A stretch of 64,000 nucleotides of DNA, taken from assembly GCF_036021035.1 (NCBI RefSeq), contig NZ_CP107930.1, positions 4,092,001-4,156,000 on the forward strand, written 5' to 3'. Below are positions 9,158-18,460 of this stretch, one piece after another. A program made the translations under genes and the position numbers. Positions within the stretch are counted from its first letter, which is position 1. Each line of letters begins with the position of its first letter. Below the pieces are notes generated by a model. The model searched no databases and was not told the DNA's origin. It was given only the letters and a program-made list of their open reading frames with translations. The DNA is from Kineococcus sp. NBC_00420. GTDB taxonomy: Bacteria; Actinomycetota; Actinomycetes; Actinomycetales; Kineococcaceae.

Positions 9158-9505
9158 ATGAGTGGCCGCCTGAGCTCGCCGACCGACGACCCGTTCCGCA
9201 CCCAGCCCGAACAGTCGCCCGCGTCCACCCCCTCCCGCACCGCGGTCCTGGACCGCGAGGAGCAGGTCGAGGAGAAGGTCGAACCCGGCGACCACGAACG
9301 CTTCGCGCACTACGTGAAGAAGGAGAAGATCATGGAGTCCGCCCTCTCGGGCGACCCCGTGATCGCACTCTGCGGGAAGGTCTGGGTGCCCGGACGCGAC
9401 CCGAAGCGCTTCCCCGTCTGCCCGACCTGCAAGGAGATCTACGAGACGCTCTCCGGCAAGGGCGGCGACAAGGGTGGGGACAAGGGCGGCGACGACGGCT
9501 CGTGA
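9158..9505 (+). CDS. DUF3039 family protein
   Basis: 115-aa small protein. The conserved core (about 46-95) reads HYVKKEKIMESA, then PVIALCGKVWVPGRDP and FPVCPTCKEIYE; the separate Cys and the Cys-x2-Cys pair look like a metal-binding ribbon. The ends are low-complexity, with a C-terminal GGDKGGDKGGDDGS repeat. This is a family of unknown function that is widespread in actinobacteria. Confidence 0.88.
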   Translation: MSGRLSSPTDDPFRTQPEQSPASTPSRTAVLDREEQVEEKVEPGDHERFAHYVKKEKIMESALSGDPVIALCGKVWVPGRDPKRFPVCPTCKEIYETLSGKGGDKGGDKGGDDGS

Positions 9506-9514
9506 GCCGAACGC

Positions 9515-10314
9515 TCAGAAGGTCCACCGAGTGAGCCTCATGCTGCCCGGCAGGATCCGCCGCACACCTCGGTAGGCCCAGCGCCGGCCCGGGGAGGTGA
9601 TCCGGTCGGCCAGCGACAGCACGTCGACCGCCTCGCCGAACCGCAGCGCGGGGGCCAGGGCGCGCACCTCGTCGGGACCCCGGGGGGCCCAGTGCATCGC
9701 GAACGCGCCGTACACCGCGGGCAGCGACCCCGAGACCCGCACCACCCACGGGGCGACGACGTCGAAGAGCACGTCCCCGTGCTCGAACCGCGCCGTGATC
9801 CGCTCCAGCAGCGCCTGCACCTCGGCCGCCGAGAGGTACATCAGCAGGCCCTCCGCGACGACCAGCACCCGCGGCCACCCAGGTCCGCCAGCCAGGCCGG
9901 ATCGGTCACCGAACTCGCGACGACCCGCCCGGGTGCACCGGGGTAGAGCGCGCGTCGCACGCCGGCGACGTCCGGGGTGTCCACCTCGATCCACCTCGGC
10001 CCGGCCCCCAGCCGGAGTCCGCGCGAGTCCAGCCCGCAGCCCAGGTGCAGCACGGTGACGTCGGGGTCGGCCCGCAGCACCTCGGCCGCCCACGCGTCCA
10101 GCTGCGCCGCCCGCAGCGCCACGAGATCCCGGTCACCGCTGGTGGCCGCCAGCCACGGCGAGTCGACGTCCGCGCCGCTCGCGCGCAACCGTTCCAGCGC
10201 GGGCACCGCCCACGCGTCAGCCAGGAGCGGGTGCGCCGAGCGGGCGTCGAGGGCGCGCAGGTGCAAGGTCACGAGGCTCGTCCATCCCACCCCGTCCAGC
10301 TCACCGACACCCAC
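9515..10314 (-). pseudogene. Class I SAM methyltransferase (LCM/PPM1-like), frameshifted
   Basis: Two overlapping minus-strand frames together make one methyltransferase of about 265 aa. The upstream frame (GTG 10314) carries the SAM-binding motif VLHLGCGLDSRGLRL, the acidic WIEVDTPDV and up to PAWLADL. The downstream frame resumes with GWPRVLVVAEGLLMYLSAAEVQ, the leucine carboxyl-methyltransferase-type core, and runs to the stop at 9515. The switch falls at 9878-9880, a CCC run (GGG on the coding strand) where one missing base explains everything. It is either a recent inactivating deletion or a sequencing error. The exact start is uncertain because several GTG codons are possible. Confidence 0.8.
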
Positions 10315-10379
10315 TGCCCCATGGTGCGCGCGTCGCCGCGCCGGAGCACCCCCGAGCCTCGTCTACGGTGGAGGGACCG

Positions 10380-12203
10380 ATGAGCACCACCGAACACGAA
10401 CCCCAGCTGGCCCTGGCCGACACCGTCACCGCACGCGGTCACGGTCCCGTGGTCGACGCCCCCGGAACTCCCGCGGCGCGTCCCCTGCGGGCCTGGCAGA
10501 ACGCCGCCCTCGAACGCTACTTCGACCCCGCGCGCGACGAACCGGCCGACTTCCTCGTCACCGCGACGCCCGGCGCCGGCAAGACGACCTTCGCCCTCGC
10601 GCTGGCCCGTCGGCTGCTGGACTCCCGCCGGGTCGACCGGATCGTCGTCGTCGCCCCGACCGACCACCTGCGCACCCAGTGGGCCGAGGCCGCCCACCGC
10701 GCCGGCGTCGAGCTCGACCCCACGATGACCAACGCCGTCGGGCCGGTGCGTCCCGACATGAAGGGCTACGTCACCACCTACGCCCAGGTCGCGGGACACC
10801 CGATGCTGCACCGGGCCCGGGCCACCGCGAAGCGCTCGCTGGTGATCATGGATGAGATCCACCACGCCGGGGACGGGCTGTCCTGGGGTGACGCCGTGTT
10901 CGAGGCCTTCGGCGACGCCCGCCGCCGGCTCTCGCTGACGGGGACCCCGTTCCGCACCAAGACCGACGAGCGCATCCCGTTCGTCAACTACGTCGACGAC
11001 GACTCCCCGGAGTCCGAGGGCGGCCTGCGGAGCAGCGCCGACTACGGCTACGGCTACAAGGAGGCGCTCGCCGACGGCGTCGTCCGCCCCGTCGTGTTCG
11101 CCGCCTACACGGGGGTCTCGCGCTGGCGGAACTCCGCCGGCGAGGTCGTGGCCGCCTCGCTGACCGACGCCACCACCAAGTCGGTGGAGTCGCTGGCCTG
11201 GAAGACCGCCCTCGACCCGCGCGGCGACTGGGTCCCGCACGTGATCGCCGCCATGGGCGAGCGCCTCGACCACCTGCGTGAGCACGGCATGCACGACGCC
11301 GCCGGTCTGGTGTTGGCCTCCGACCAGGAGGACGCCCGCGCCTACGCCAAGATCGTGCAGAGGGTCACGGGGGAGAAGCCGGCGCTGATCCTCTCCGACG
11401 ACCCGAAGGCCTCGCAGAAGATCTCCGAGTTCGCGCAGAGCGACCAGCGGTTCGCGGTCTGCGTCCGGATGATCTCCGAGGGCGTCGACGTGCCGCGCGC
11501 CGCCTGCCTGGCGTGGATGACGTCCTACCGGACCCCGCTGTTCTTCGCCCAGGCCGTCGGCCGCGTCGTGCGCTCGCGGGTACCGGGGGAGTCCGCGACG
11601 GTCTTCCTGCCCGCGGTGCGCCCCCTGCTGGCGCTGGCCGCGGCGATGGAGAGCGATCGCAACCACGTCATCCCGCCGCCCGCGTCGGTCTCCTCCGACG
11701 AGGTCGACGAAGGCGGCCTGGACCTGCTCCCGCCGCCCGAACGCGAACCCGGCGGCCCCCAGGAGTACGAGGCGCTCGAGGCCCAGGCCGAGTTCGCCCA
11801 CGTCCTGCACGGGGGCAAGGCCCTCACCGGCGACCTCCCGCAGGTCAGCGTCGACGAGCAGGACTACCTCGGCCTGCCCGGCCTGCTCTCGCCCGAGCAG
11901 ACCGCGGCGCTGCTCCACCAGCGCGACGCGGAGATCCGCAAGCGCACCGCGACCCCGCGCCACGTCGAGGACGCGCCCCCCACGGAGGACGCCGAACCCG
12001 AGCAGGAGGACGCCACCTGGCACACGGCCGCCGTGCTGCGCAAGGAGATCCACGGCCTCGTCGGCCGGGTCGCCGCGGGCCGGCAGATGCCGCACGCCAG
12101 CGTCTACTCCAAGCTGCGCGCGGCGGTGCCCGGACCGCCGTCGGCCTCGGCCTCGGTGGACGTCCTGCGCGCTCGCCGCGATCACCTGCTGTCCATGGTC
12201 TAG
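10380..12203 (+). CDS. DEAD/DEAH-box superfamily 2 helicase
   Basis: 607-aa SF2 helicase. The N-terminal RecA domain has Walker A TATPGAGKTTFAL, motif Ia VVAPTDHL, the DEAH-type box IMDEIHHAGDG and motif III LSLTGTPFR. The C-terminal RecA domain includes VCVRMISEGVDVPRAA and the arginine-finger region QAVGRVVRSR. A charged tail of about 150 aa follows. ATG 10380 is preferred over the upstream GTG 10368 because GGAGGG lies just before it. Helicases of this XPB/restriction-subunit-like type are common singletons in actinobacteria; no methylase or nuclease partner is adjacent. Confidence 0.88.
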   Translation: MSTTEHEPQLALADTVTARGHGPVVDAPGTPAARPLRAWQNAALERYFDPARDEPADFLVTATPGAGKTTFALALARRLLDSRRVDRIVVVAPTDHLRTQWAEAAHRAGVELDPTMTNAVGPVRPDMKGYVTTYAQVAGHPMLHRARATAKRSLVIMDEIHHAGDGLSWGDAVFEAFGDARRRLSLTGTPFRTKTDERIPFVNYVDDDSPESEGGLRSSADYGYGYKEALADGVVRPVVFAAYTGVSRWRNSAGEVVAASLTDATTKSVESLAWKTALDPRGDWVPHVIAAMGERLDHLREHGMHDAAGLVLASDQEDARAYAKIVQRVTGEKPALILSDDPKASQKISEFAQSDQRFAVCVRMISEGVDVPRAACLAWMTSYRTPLFFAQAVGRVVRSRVPGESATVFLPAVRPLLALAAAMESDRNHVIPPPASVSSDEVDEGGLDLLPPPEREPGGPQEYEALEAQAEFAHVLHGGKALTGDLPQVSVDEQDYLGLPGLLSPEQTAALLHQRDAEIRKRTATPRHVEDAPPTEDAEPEQEDATWHTAAVLRKEIHGLVGRVAAGRQMPHASVYSKLRAAVPGPPSASASVDVLRARRDHLLSMV

Positions 12204-12206
12204 GTT
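12201..12206 (+). promoter_or_regulatory. -10 TAGGTT sharing the helicase stop codon
   Basis: The helicase stop TAG (12201-12203) is the first half of TAGGTT. A 6-nt spacer then leads to the GTG of the next gene at 12213. Confidence 0.55.
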
Positions 12207-12212
12207 GCTGAG

Positions 12213-12668
12213 GTGCCCGAGATCGTCCAGCGGACCATGGTCCGCGCCCCCGTCGCCGAGGTGTTCGACATGTCCCTCGACCTCGACGTGGAGCGGGTCG
12301 CGGGCAAGCGCTACAAGGTGAAGGCCGTCGAGGGGGCCGGGCGCACCAGCGGGCGGATCGAGCTGGACGAGAAGGTCCAGTGGCGGTTGCGCCTCCTCGG
12401 TCTGCGGGTCACCCACACCTCCCACATCACCGCCCTGGACCGCCCGCGGCGCTTCGTCGACGAGATGGAGTCCGGGGCGTTCCGGGCCTTCCGCCACGAG
12501 CACACCTACGAGCCCGAGGGCCCGCGAATGACGATCATGACCGACCGGATGGCGTGGACCTCGCCCTACGGTCTCCTCGGCCGCGTCGCCGACCTGCTCT
12601 TCGTCCGTCGCACGCTGCGCCAGCTGCTGGCCGACCGCAACTCCGAGATCGTCCGCCGCTTCAGCTGA
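12213..12668 (+). CDS. SRPBCC (START-like) family protein
   Basis: 151-aa soluble protein with the helix-grip fold pattern of polyketide cyclase/START-like proteins: an N-terminal strand MPEIVQRTMVRAPVAEVF, a central RPRRFVDEM(E) stretch, the HEHTYEP strand and a long C-terminal helix (LRQLLADRNSEIVRRF). Members bind hydrophobic ligands, and no specific function can be assigned. The start is GTG with a predicted leaderless promoter. Confidence 0.75.
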   Translation: MPEIVQRTMVRAPVAEVFDMSLDLDVERVAGKRYKVKAVEGAGRTSGRIELDEKVQWRLRLLGLRVTHTSHITALDRPRRFVDEMESGAFRAFRHEHTYEPEGPRMTIMTDRMAWTSPYGLLGRVADLLFVRRTLRQLLADRNSEIVRRFS

Positions 12669-12703
12669 CGGAACCCCCGCGGGTCGGTGGCCGTTGCCCC
12701 GGT

Positions 12704-13162
12704 ATGGGATTCCTGGACAACCTGAAGAGCAAGGGCCTGCTGGCGGGCGACCAGCTGAAGACGAAGGTCGGTCAGTTCAAGAGCAAGGACTTCGCCGAGG
12801 CGAGCATGGCGACCTGCGCCCTCATCGCGGCCGCCGACGGCAGCATCGAGCCGGAGGAGCGCCAGAAGACCGCGGCCTTCATCGCCAGCAACGACGTCCT
12901 GTCGATCTTCAACGCCGGAGAACTGCGTGAGTCCTTCGACAAGTGGTGCGGGAAGCTGACCGCCGACTACGACTTCGGCAAGATCGAGGCGCTGCAGGCC
13001 GTCGGGAAGCTGCGCAGCAAGCCCGAACAGGCCCGCGCGGTCGTCCAGGTCGGCGTGGTCATCGGCGGTGCGGACGGCGACTTCGACCCGAACGAACAGC
13101 GTGCGGTGCGTGAGCTCTGCCAGGCCGTGGGCATCGACCCCTCCGAGTTCGGCGTCGCCTGA
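12704..13162 (+). CDS. TerB-like tellurite resistance family protein
   Basis: 152-aa all-helical cytoplasmic protein. Two EF-like acidic turns characteristic of TerB are visible, IAAADGSIEPEE (about 40-51) and IGGADGDFDPNE (about 118-129), embedded in the TerB helical fold. TerB domains bind divalent metals. The other ter genes are absent, so a role in tellurite resistance should not be assumed. The start is ATG 12704. Confidence 0.82.
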   Translation: MGFLDNLKSKGLLAGDQLKTKVGQFKSKDFAEASMATCALIAAADGSIEPEERQKTAAFIASNDVLSIFNAGELRESFDKWCGKLTADYDFGKIEALQAVGKLRSKPEQARAVVQVGVVIGGADGDFDPNEQRAVRELCQAVGIDPSEFGVA

Positions 13163-13181
13163 ACCTGACACGCTGACGACC

Positions 13182-13916
13182 ATGAGCACGCCGGCCGGGT
13201 GGTACCCGGATCCTTCCGCCCCTGACGCGCTGCGGTGGTGGGACGGTGGGCGCTGGACCGAGCACGTCCACCGGGCCGCCACCACCAGCCCCCCGCAGCC
13301 CTGGCTCAGCAAGGCCCCGACCGCGCCGCAGCAGGCCCGCAGCCCCTACGGCGCACCGCACCAGCAGTACCCGCCCTCGCAGTACCCCGTGCCCGGGGTG
13401 AAGGCCATCGCCACCCCCGACGGGCAGGCGCTGGGCGGGTTGGGGTTCCGGCTGCTGGCCCGGATCGTCGACTGGATCCTGCTCGGCGTCATCGGGACCA
13501 TCGCGGCGTGGTCACCCCTGCAGACCATCGACGCGCAGGTCCGGTCGGCCTTCGACGTGTGGATGGCGGGAGACCCGGAGCGCGGGTCGACGCTGATCGT
13601 CGAGGCCACCCGCAGCGGCGCCGCCTCCACGGCCACGTTCATCCTGCTGGCCGTCAGTGCCGTCTACACGATCCTCACCGTGCGGCTGGCCGGGGCGACC
13701 CCCGGCAAGCTGCTCTTCCGGCTGCGGGTCCGGGACTGGCAGCGCCCCGGGCTGCCGTCGTGGGGTCAGGCGATCATCCGCTGGCTGGGGTGCGACCTGC
13801 TGGGACAGGTCGTGCCGTTCTACTCCCTGATCGACTTCCTCTGGCCGTGCTGGGACCAGCGCAAGCAGGCCCTGCACGACAAGATGGGCCGCACCGTCGT
13901 CGTGCGGAAGCGCTAG
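13182..13916 (+). CDS. RDD family membrane protein with DUF2510 N-terminus
   Basis: 244 aa. It begins with a DUF2510 motif (GWYPDPSAPDALRWWDGGRW), followed by a Pro/Gln-rich linker (about 30-80) and an RDD domain (about 85-240). Three hydrophobic segments lie near 92-112, 150-172 and 195-220, with RIVDWILLG providing the name-giving Arg-Asp. This architecture is common in actinobacteria; the function is unknown. The ATG follows CACGCT by 7 nt, a weaker leaderless-type arrangement. Confidence 0.85.
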   Translation: MSTPAGWYPDPSAPDALRWWDGGRWTEHVHRAATTSPPQPWLSKAPTAPQQARSPYGAPHQQYPPSQYPVPGVKAIATPDGQALGGLGFRLLARIVDWILLGVIGTIAAWSPLQTIDAQVRSAFDVWMAGDPERGSTLIVEATRSGAASTATFILLAVSAVYTILTVRLAGATPGKLLFRLRVRDWQRPGLPSWGQAIIRWLGCDLLGQVVPFYSLIDFLWPCWDQRKQALHDKMGRTVVVRKR

Positions 13917-13934
13917 GAGCACCACCGGGGACGA

Positions 13935-14549
13935 CTACCCGAGGATCGGTTCCCCGACGAGGGCGACGCCCGCGCTGCGCAACTGCGCCAGCGCGGGCTC
14001 GACCGTCGCGGCCGAGATCCCGGCCGTCAGCCCGAGCAGCACCGTCGTCCTGAACCCTGCGGCCGCCGCATCCAGCGCGGTCGCCCGGACGCAGTGGTCG
14101 GTGGCGATCCCGACGACGTGGACCTCGGTGACCTCGTGGGCGCGCAGCCAGTCCGCGAGCCCGGTGTCCAGTTCGCCACCTTCCTCGGTGACCCGGCTCG
14201 TGGTGCCCTGGAACCCCGAGTAGGCCGCGCTGTACTGCCCCTTGCGGAAGACCGCCTCGATCCGTCGGGTCTCGAGGTTGTCGTGCAGCAGCGCGCCGTA
14301 GCTGCCCGCTCGGCAGTGCGGCGGCCAGCTGTCGACGAAGTCCGGGGTCGGCGAGAAGTGCGCGCCCGGGTCGATGTGGAAGTCCTGGGTCGCGACGACG
14401 TGGTCGTAGCCGATGCCCCGCCCGGCGGAGGTGTCCTGCTTCAGCAGCTGCGAGATCGCCGCGGCCACCTCGTCACCGCCGGCCACGCCCAGCGAACCCC
14501 CGGGGCAGAAGTCGTTCTGCACGTCGACGACGATCAACGCGCGGGTCAC
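13935..14549 (-). CDS. pncA: Nicotinamidase
   Basis: 204-aa cysteine hydrolase of the isochorismatase fold that converts nicotinamide to nicotinate. Visible are the catalytic Asp in LIVVDVQNDFCPGGSL (D9), metal ligands in the DFHIDPGAHF region, the catalytic Lys in VFRKGQYSAAYS and the nucleophile Cys in GIATDHCVRATAL. The GTG start overlaps the stop of pncB (GTGA), so both are made from one mRNA and act in consecutive steps of NAD salvage. Confidence 0.95.
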   Translation of the reverse strand: MTRALIVVDVQNDFCPGGSLGVAGGDEVAAAISQLLKQDTSAGRGIGYDHVVATQDFHIDPGAHFSPTPDFVDSWPPHCRAGSYGALLHDNLETRRIEAVFRKGQYSAAYSGFQGTTSRVTEEGGELDTGLADWLRAHEVTEVHVVGIATDHCVRATALDAAAAGFRTTVLLGLTAGISAATVEPALAQLRSAGVALVGEPILG

Positions 14550-15862
14550 CGCAGCACCGTCCGGTTCGCGTCCAGCACGGTGGTCGGGATCGCCGGTTCG
14601 CCCTTGGACAGGGCCAGTCCGTCCCACGGCAGCGTCACCAGCGCCCGGTGCAGGTGCTCGCGGGCCGCGTGCAGGTCGGGTAGGCCGCCGGAGTCCGCGG
14701 GGATTCGTTCGCCGTCCACGACCATCGGGATCTGCAGCGGCCGGTCGTTGGTCTCGCGCGGGGGGGCGGACCCGACGCCGAGGACCTCGTCGGTGGCGGT
14801 GCCCGTCGCCCGGTGCCGCCGGATCGCGACCTTGCGCCCGCCCTGGGTGACCTTGGACGTCGAGCGCTTCGCGACGGGACGGCCCTCGACCTCGACGAGC
14901 TTGTAGACCAGCCCGGCCGTGGGGGCGCCGGAGCCGGTGACCAGCGAGGTGCCCACGCCGTAGCCGTCGACGGGCGCGGCGGCGAGCGCGGCGAGGGCGT
15001 ACTCGTCGAGGTCGCCGGAGACGACGATCCGCGTGGAGGTGGCGCCGAGGGAGTCCAGCTGCTCACGGGCCTGCACGGCGATCACGGACAGGTCGCCGGA
15101 GTCGATCCGGACGGCACCGAGCTGCGGTCCCGCGACCTCGACGGCCGTCGCGATGCCGGCGGTGATGTCGTAGGTGTCCACCAGCAGCGTGGTGGAGACC
15201 CCGAGCGCGGCGACCTGGGCGGCGAAGGCCTCCGCCTCGGTGTCGTGCAGCAGGGTGAACGCGTGCGCGGAGGTCCCCGAGGTGGGGATGCCGTACGTCG
15301 CGCCGGCCTGCAGGTTCGACGTCGAGGTGAACCCCGCGAGGTAGGCGGCGCGTGCGGCGGCGACGGCGGCCTGCTCGTGGGTGCGGCGCGAGCCCATCTC
15401 GATGATCGGGCGGTCCCCGGCGGCGTGCGCCATCCGGGCCGCGGCCGCGGCGATCGCGCAGTCGTGGTTGAGGATCGAGAGCACGACGGTCTCGAGCACG
15501 ACGGCCTCGGCGAAGGTGCCGGTGACGGTGAGCATCGGGGAGCCGGGGAACCACAGCTCACCCTCGGCGTAGCCCTCGATCGACCCCGTGAACCGGTACC
15601 CGGCCAGCCAGCCCAGCGTCCTCTCGTCCAGCACGCCGTGCAGCCCGCTCAGCAGCTCCGGGTCGAAGGTGAAGTCGCGCACGGCGTCGAGGACCCGCTC
15701 GGTGCCGGCGACGACGCCGTAGCGGCGGCCGTCGGGCAACCGGCGGCCGAAGACCTCGAACGTGCACGGCCGGTCGCCGGTGCCGTCGGCCAGGGCCGCC
15801 TGCAGCATGGTCAGCTCGTACATGTCGGTCAGCAGCGCTGTGCTCGCGCGGGGGCTCCCCAT
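14546..15862 (-). CDS. pncB: Nicotinate phosphoribosyltransferase
   Basis: 438-aa enzyme that joins nicotinate and PRPP to give nicotinate mononucleotide, the next step after PncA. It starts TALLTDMYELTMLQAAL; the active-site region EMGSRRTHEQAAVAAARAAY and the VRIDSGDL and GTSLVTGSGAPT phosphate-binding segments are intact. The ATG at 15862 lies 6 nt after a TAGATT hexamer, predicting a leaderless mRNA. It is divergent from clpS, as in mycobacteria. Confidence 0.96.
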   Translation of the reverse strand: MGSPRASTALLTDMYELTMLQAALADGTGDRPCTFEVFGRRLPDGRRYGVVAGTERVLDAVRDFTFDPELLSGLHGVLDERTLGWLAGYRFTGSIEGYAEGELWFPGSPMLTVTGTFAEAVVLETVVLSILNHDCAIAAAAARMAHAAGDRPIIEMGSRRTHEQAAVAAARAAYLAGFTSTSNLQAGATYGIPTSGTSAHAFTLLHDTEAEAFAAQVAALGVSTTLLVDTYDITAGIATAVEVAGPQLGAVRIDSGDLSVIAVQAREQLDSLGATSTRIVVSGDLDEYALAALAAAPVDGYGVGTSLVTGSGAPTAGLVYKLVEVEGRPVAKRSTSKVTQGGRKVAIRRHRATGTATDEVLGVGSAPPRETNDRPLQIPMVVDGERIPADSGGLPDLHAAREHLHRALVTLPWDGLALSKGEPAIPTTVLDANRTVLR

Positions 15863-15868
15863 GCTGGG

Positions 15869-15874
15869 AATCTA
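15869..15874 (-). promoter_or_regulatory. -10 TAGATT of pncB (leaderless)
   Basis: On the minus strand TAGATT is followed by a 6-nt spacer and the pncB ATG. It lies back-to-back with the clpS promoter inside a 41-bp intergenic gap. Confidence 0.55.
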
Positions 15875-15891
15875 GCGAGCGCGGGGTTGCC

Positions 15892-15897
15892 TAGACT
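15892..15897 (+). promoter_or_regulatory. -10 TAGACT of clpS (leaderless)
   Basis: TAGACT, then GCGGGG, then the clpS GTG at 15904. Confidence 0.6.
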
Positions 15898-15903
15898 GCG
15901 GGG

Positions 15904-16215
15904 GTGCCCGCCGCTGTCCCCGTCGTCCTCACCGCTCCCACCGAGCTCGAGCGTCCGGAGACCGACCTCGGCACCGCTCCGGACACCCCGTGGGTCACCA
16001 TCGTCTGGAACGACCCCGTCAACCTGATGTCCTACGTCGCCTACGTGTTCCGCACCCACTTCGGCTACTCCGAGGCCAAGGCCGACGCGTTGATGCTCGA
16101 CGTGCACCAGAAGGGCCGCGCCGCCGTGAGCGCCGGCCGCCGCGAGGCGATGGAACGTGACGTCGAGGCCATGCACGGCTACGGGCTGTGGGCCACCCTG
16201 CAGAAGGACGAGTGA
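15904..16215 (+). CDS. clpS: ATP-dependent Clp protease adaptor ClpS
   Basis: 103-aa adaptor that hands N-degron substrates to ClpAP/ClpCP. After a flexible N-terminus the conserved core is present: [20 protein letters not shown], with the NDP motif of the N-degron pocket, then the [20 protein letters not shown] helix. It is the first gene of a tightly overlapping operon with DUF2017 and murI, an order conserved across actinobacteria. Confidence 0.95.
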   Translation: MPAAVPVVLTAPTELERPETDLGTAPDTPWVTIVWNDPVNLMSYVAYVFRTHFGYSEAKADALMLDVHQKGRAAVSAGRREAMERDVEAMHGYGLWATLQKDE

Positions 16216-16817
16216 ACGTGGCCACCTTCCGCCGGACCCGGCACGGGCACTTCTCACTGACCCTGCACCCCTCCGAGGCCGACCTGCTGGCCTCGCTGGC
16301 CCGTGAGGTCCTCGAACTCCTCGAGGTGCCCGCGCCCGCGCCGCAGCGACCCGTCGATCCGCTGCAGGCCGAGCTCGGTCTGCACGACCTGCCGAGCTTC
16401 GACACGCCCCTCGACGGCCTCGCCGGCGACGGACCGCTCGCCCCGCCCGAGGACGAGGTGCTGCGCCGGTTGCTGCCCAACGCCTACGGCGACGAGGACC
16501 CCGCGGCCTCCGCGGAGTTCCGCCGCTTCACCGAAGGCGGTCTGCGGGAACGGAAGGCGGCCGCGGCGAGCAGCCTGCTGGCCTCGCTGGCCCCCGTCGA
16601 GGGACAGGGCGGCCGGATCCAGCTCGACCCCGACGGCGCGCGCTCCTGGCTCTCCGCGCTCAACGACATCCGGCTCGCGCTCGGCACCCGCCTCGGCGTG
16701 AGCGACGACAGCGACCCCTTCACCGACCTCGCCGAGGACGACCCGGCGCGCTGGGCGTGGGCGGTCTACGACTTCACCACCCACCTGCAGGAGACCCTCG
16801 TGCGGTCGCTGTCGTGA
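16212..16817 (+). CDS. DUF2017 family protein
   Basis: 201-aa protein of the actinobacterial DUF2017 family, always found next to clpS. The GTG start at 16212 overlaps the clpS stop (GTGA). The N-terminus has [20 protein letters not shown], the middle has [24 protein letters not shown], and the C-terminus has [17 protein letters not shown]; the latter two are family signatures. No enzymatic motif is visible. Strict linkage to clpS suggests a function in ClpS-dependent proteolysis, but that is inference. Confidence 0.9.
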   Translation: MNVATFRRTRHGHFSLTLHPSEADLLASLAREVLELLEVPAPAPQRPVDPLQAELGLHDLPSFDTPLDGLAGDGPLAPPEDEVLRRLLPNAYGDEDPAASAEFRRFTEGGLRERKAAAASSLLASLAPVEGQGGRIQLDPDGARSWLSALNDIRLALGTRLGVSDDSDPFTDLAEDDPARWAWAVYDFTTHLQETLVRSLS

Positions 16818-17653
16818 GCCTCGAGCAGGACCTGCCGATCGGGATCTTCGACTCCGGCGTGGGGGGTCTCACCGTCGCCCGCGCGGTGCTGGACCAGTTG
16901 CCGCACGAGGCGGTCCACTACGTCGGCGACACCGCGCACGCCCCGTACGGGCCGAAACCCATCGCCGAGGTGCGCCGCCTCGCCCTCGACGTCCTCGACC
17001 GGATCGTCGAGTCGGGGGTGAAGATGCTGGTCATCGCCTGCAACTCCGCCTCCGCGGCGATGCTGCGCGACGCCCGCGAGCGCTACGACGTGCCCGTCGT
17101 GGAGGTCATCCAGCCCGCCGTCCGCCGGGCCGTGCGCGCCACCCGCAACGGCCGGGTCGGGGTCATCGGGACCCGCGCGACGATCTCCTCGCGCGCCTAC
17201 GAGGACGCCTTCGCCGCCGCCCCGCACCTGGCCCTCACCACGACGGCCTGCCCGGCGTTCGTCGAGTTCGTCGAGCGCGGCATCACCAGCGGCCCCGAGC
17301 TGCTCACCGCCGCCCGGGGCTACCTGGAACCGGCGATCGCCGCCGACGTCGACACCCTCGTCCTGGGCTGCACCCACTACCCCCTGCTGATGGCCGTCCT
17401 GCGCAGCGTCGTGGGCGACGACGTCACCCTCGTCTCCAGCGCCGAGGAGACCGCCTTCGACGTCTACCGCGAACTGGCCACCCGCGAACTGCTGCGCCCC
17501 GACGACCGTCCGCAACCCCGGCACCGGTTCACCTCCACCGGCGACAGCGTCGCCTTCCGCCGCCTCGCCCAGCGCTTCCTCGGTCCCCAGCTCGGGCCGC
17601 AGCTCGTGGACGTCGAGGAGACCGGCCCGCTCTACCTCGGCGCCCTGCGCTGA
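16814..17653 (+). CDS. murI: Glutamate racemase
   Basis: 279-aa enzyme supplying D-glutamate for peptidoglycan. Both catalytic cysteines are present, in [10 protein letters not shown] and LGCTHYPLL. The N-terminal substrate loop [15 protein letters not shown] and [13 protein letters not shown] are typical. The GTG start overlaps the DUF2017 stop. An alternative GTG about 57 bases upstream would only add residues encoded within DUF2017. Confidence 0.96.
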   Translation: MSLEQDLPIGIFDSGVGGLTVARAVLDQLPHEAVHYVGDTAHAPYGPKPIAEVRRLALDVLDRIVESGVKMLVIACNSASAAMLRDARERYDVPVVEVIQPAVRRAVRATRNGRVGVIGTRATISSRAYEDAFAAAPHLALTTTACPAFVEFVERGITSGPELLTAARGYLEPAIAADVDTLVLGCTHYPLLMAVLRSVVGDDVTLVSSAEETAFDVYRELATRELLRPDDRPQPRHRFTSTGDSVAFRRLAQRFLGPQLGPQLVDVEETGPLYLGALR

Positions 17654-17713
17654 GCGCCCGGCGGGTGGTGCCGGCGCAGGCCGCGCACAGCCGCCGGTGA
17701 GAAGGTGGGCCTC

Positions 17714-18460
17714 GTGACTGACCCGACCCGTACCTCCGGACGCGCCGACGGCCGCGCCGCCGACGAACTCCGTCCCGTGACCATCACCCGCAACTGGCTG
17801 GACCACGCCGAGGGCAGCGTCCTCGTCGAGTTCGGCCGCACCCGGGTGCTCTGCGCGGCGTCGTTCACCGAGGGTGTTCCGCGCTGGCGCAAGGGATCCG
17901 GCCAGGGCTGGGTCACCGCGGAGTACGCCATGCTGCCCCGGTCCACGAACACCCGCAGCGACCGCGAGTCCGTCAAGGGCAAGATCGGCGGCCGCACCCA
18001 CGAGATCTCCCGGCTCATCGGCCGCAGCCTGCGGGCCGTCGTCGACACCGCCCAGCTGGGGGAGAACACCATCGTCCTGGACTGCGACGTCCTGCAGGCC
18101 GACGGCGGCACCCGCACCGCGGCCATCACCGGCGCCTACGTGGCGCTCGCGGACGCGATCGACTGGGCCCGCGGCAAGGGCATCGTCAAGGCCTCCCGGC
18201 AGCCGCTGACCGGGACGGTCTCGGCGATCAGCGTCGGCGTCGTCGACGGGGTGCCGGTCCTCGACCTGCCCTACGTCGAGGACGTCCGCGCCGAGACCGA
18301 CATGAACGTCGTCGTGACCGGCGACGGGAAGTTCGTCGAGGTGCAGGGCACCGCCGAGGGCGCGCCCTTCGACCGGGCCGAGCTGAACGCCCTGCTCGAC
18401 CTCGCGCTGGGCGGCACGAGCACCCTCGCCGCGCTGCAGGCGGAGGCGCTCGCCCGATGA
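17714..18460 (+). CDS. rph: Ribonuclease PH
   Basis: 248-aa phosphorolytic 3'-5' exoribonuclease that trims tRNA 3' ends. Family motifs are clear: [53 protein letters not shown] and [17 protein letters not shown] (phosphate and catalytic Asp region). GTG 17714 is chosen over GTG 17705 because GAGAAGG at about 17699-17705 is at proper spacing only for the former. ATGA overlap with rdgB follows. Confidence 0.95.
   Translation: MTDPTRTSGRADGRAADELRPVTITRNWLDHAEGSVLVEFGRTRVLCAASFTEGVPRWRKGSGQGWVTAEYAMLPRSTNTRSDRESVKGKIGGRTHEISRLIGRSLRAVVDTAQLGENTIVLDCDVLQADGGTRTAAITGAYVALADAIDWARGKGIVKASRQPLTGTVSAISVGVVDGVPVLDLPYVEDVRAETDMNVVVTGDGKFVEVQGTAEGAPFDRAELNALLDLALGGTSTLAALQAEALAR

Noticed and set aside
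12704-13162. Tellurite resistance operon
   Set aside because: Only a single TerB-like protein is present; no terC, terD or terZ partners.
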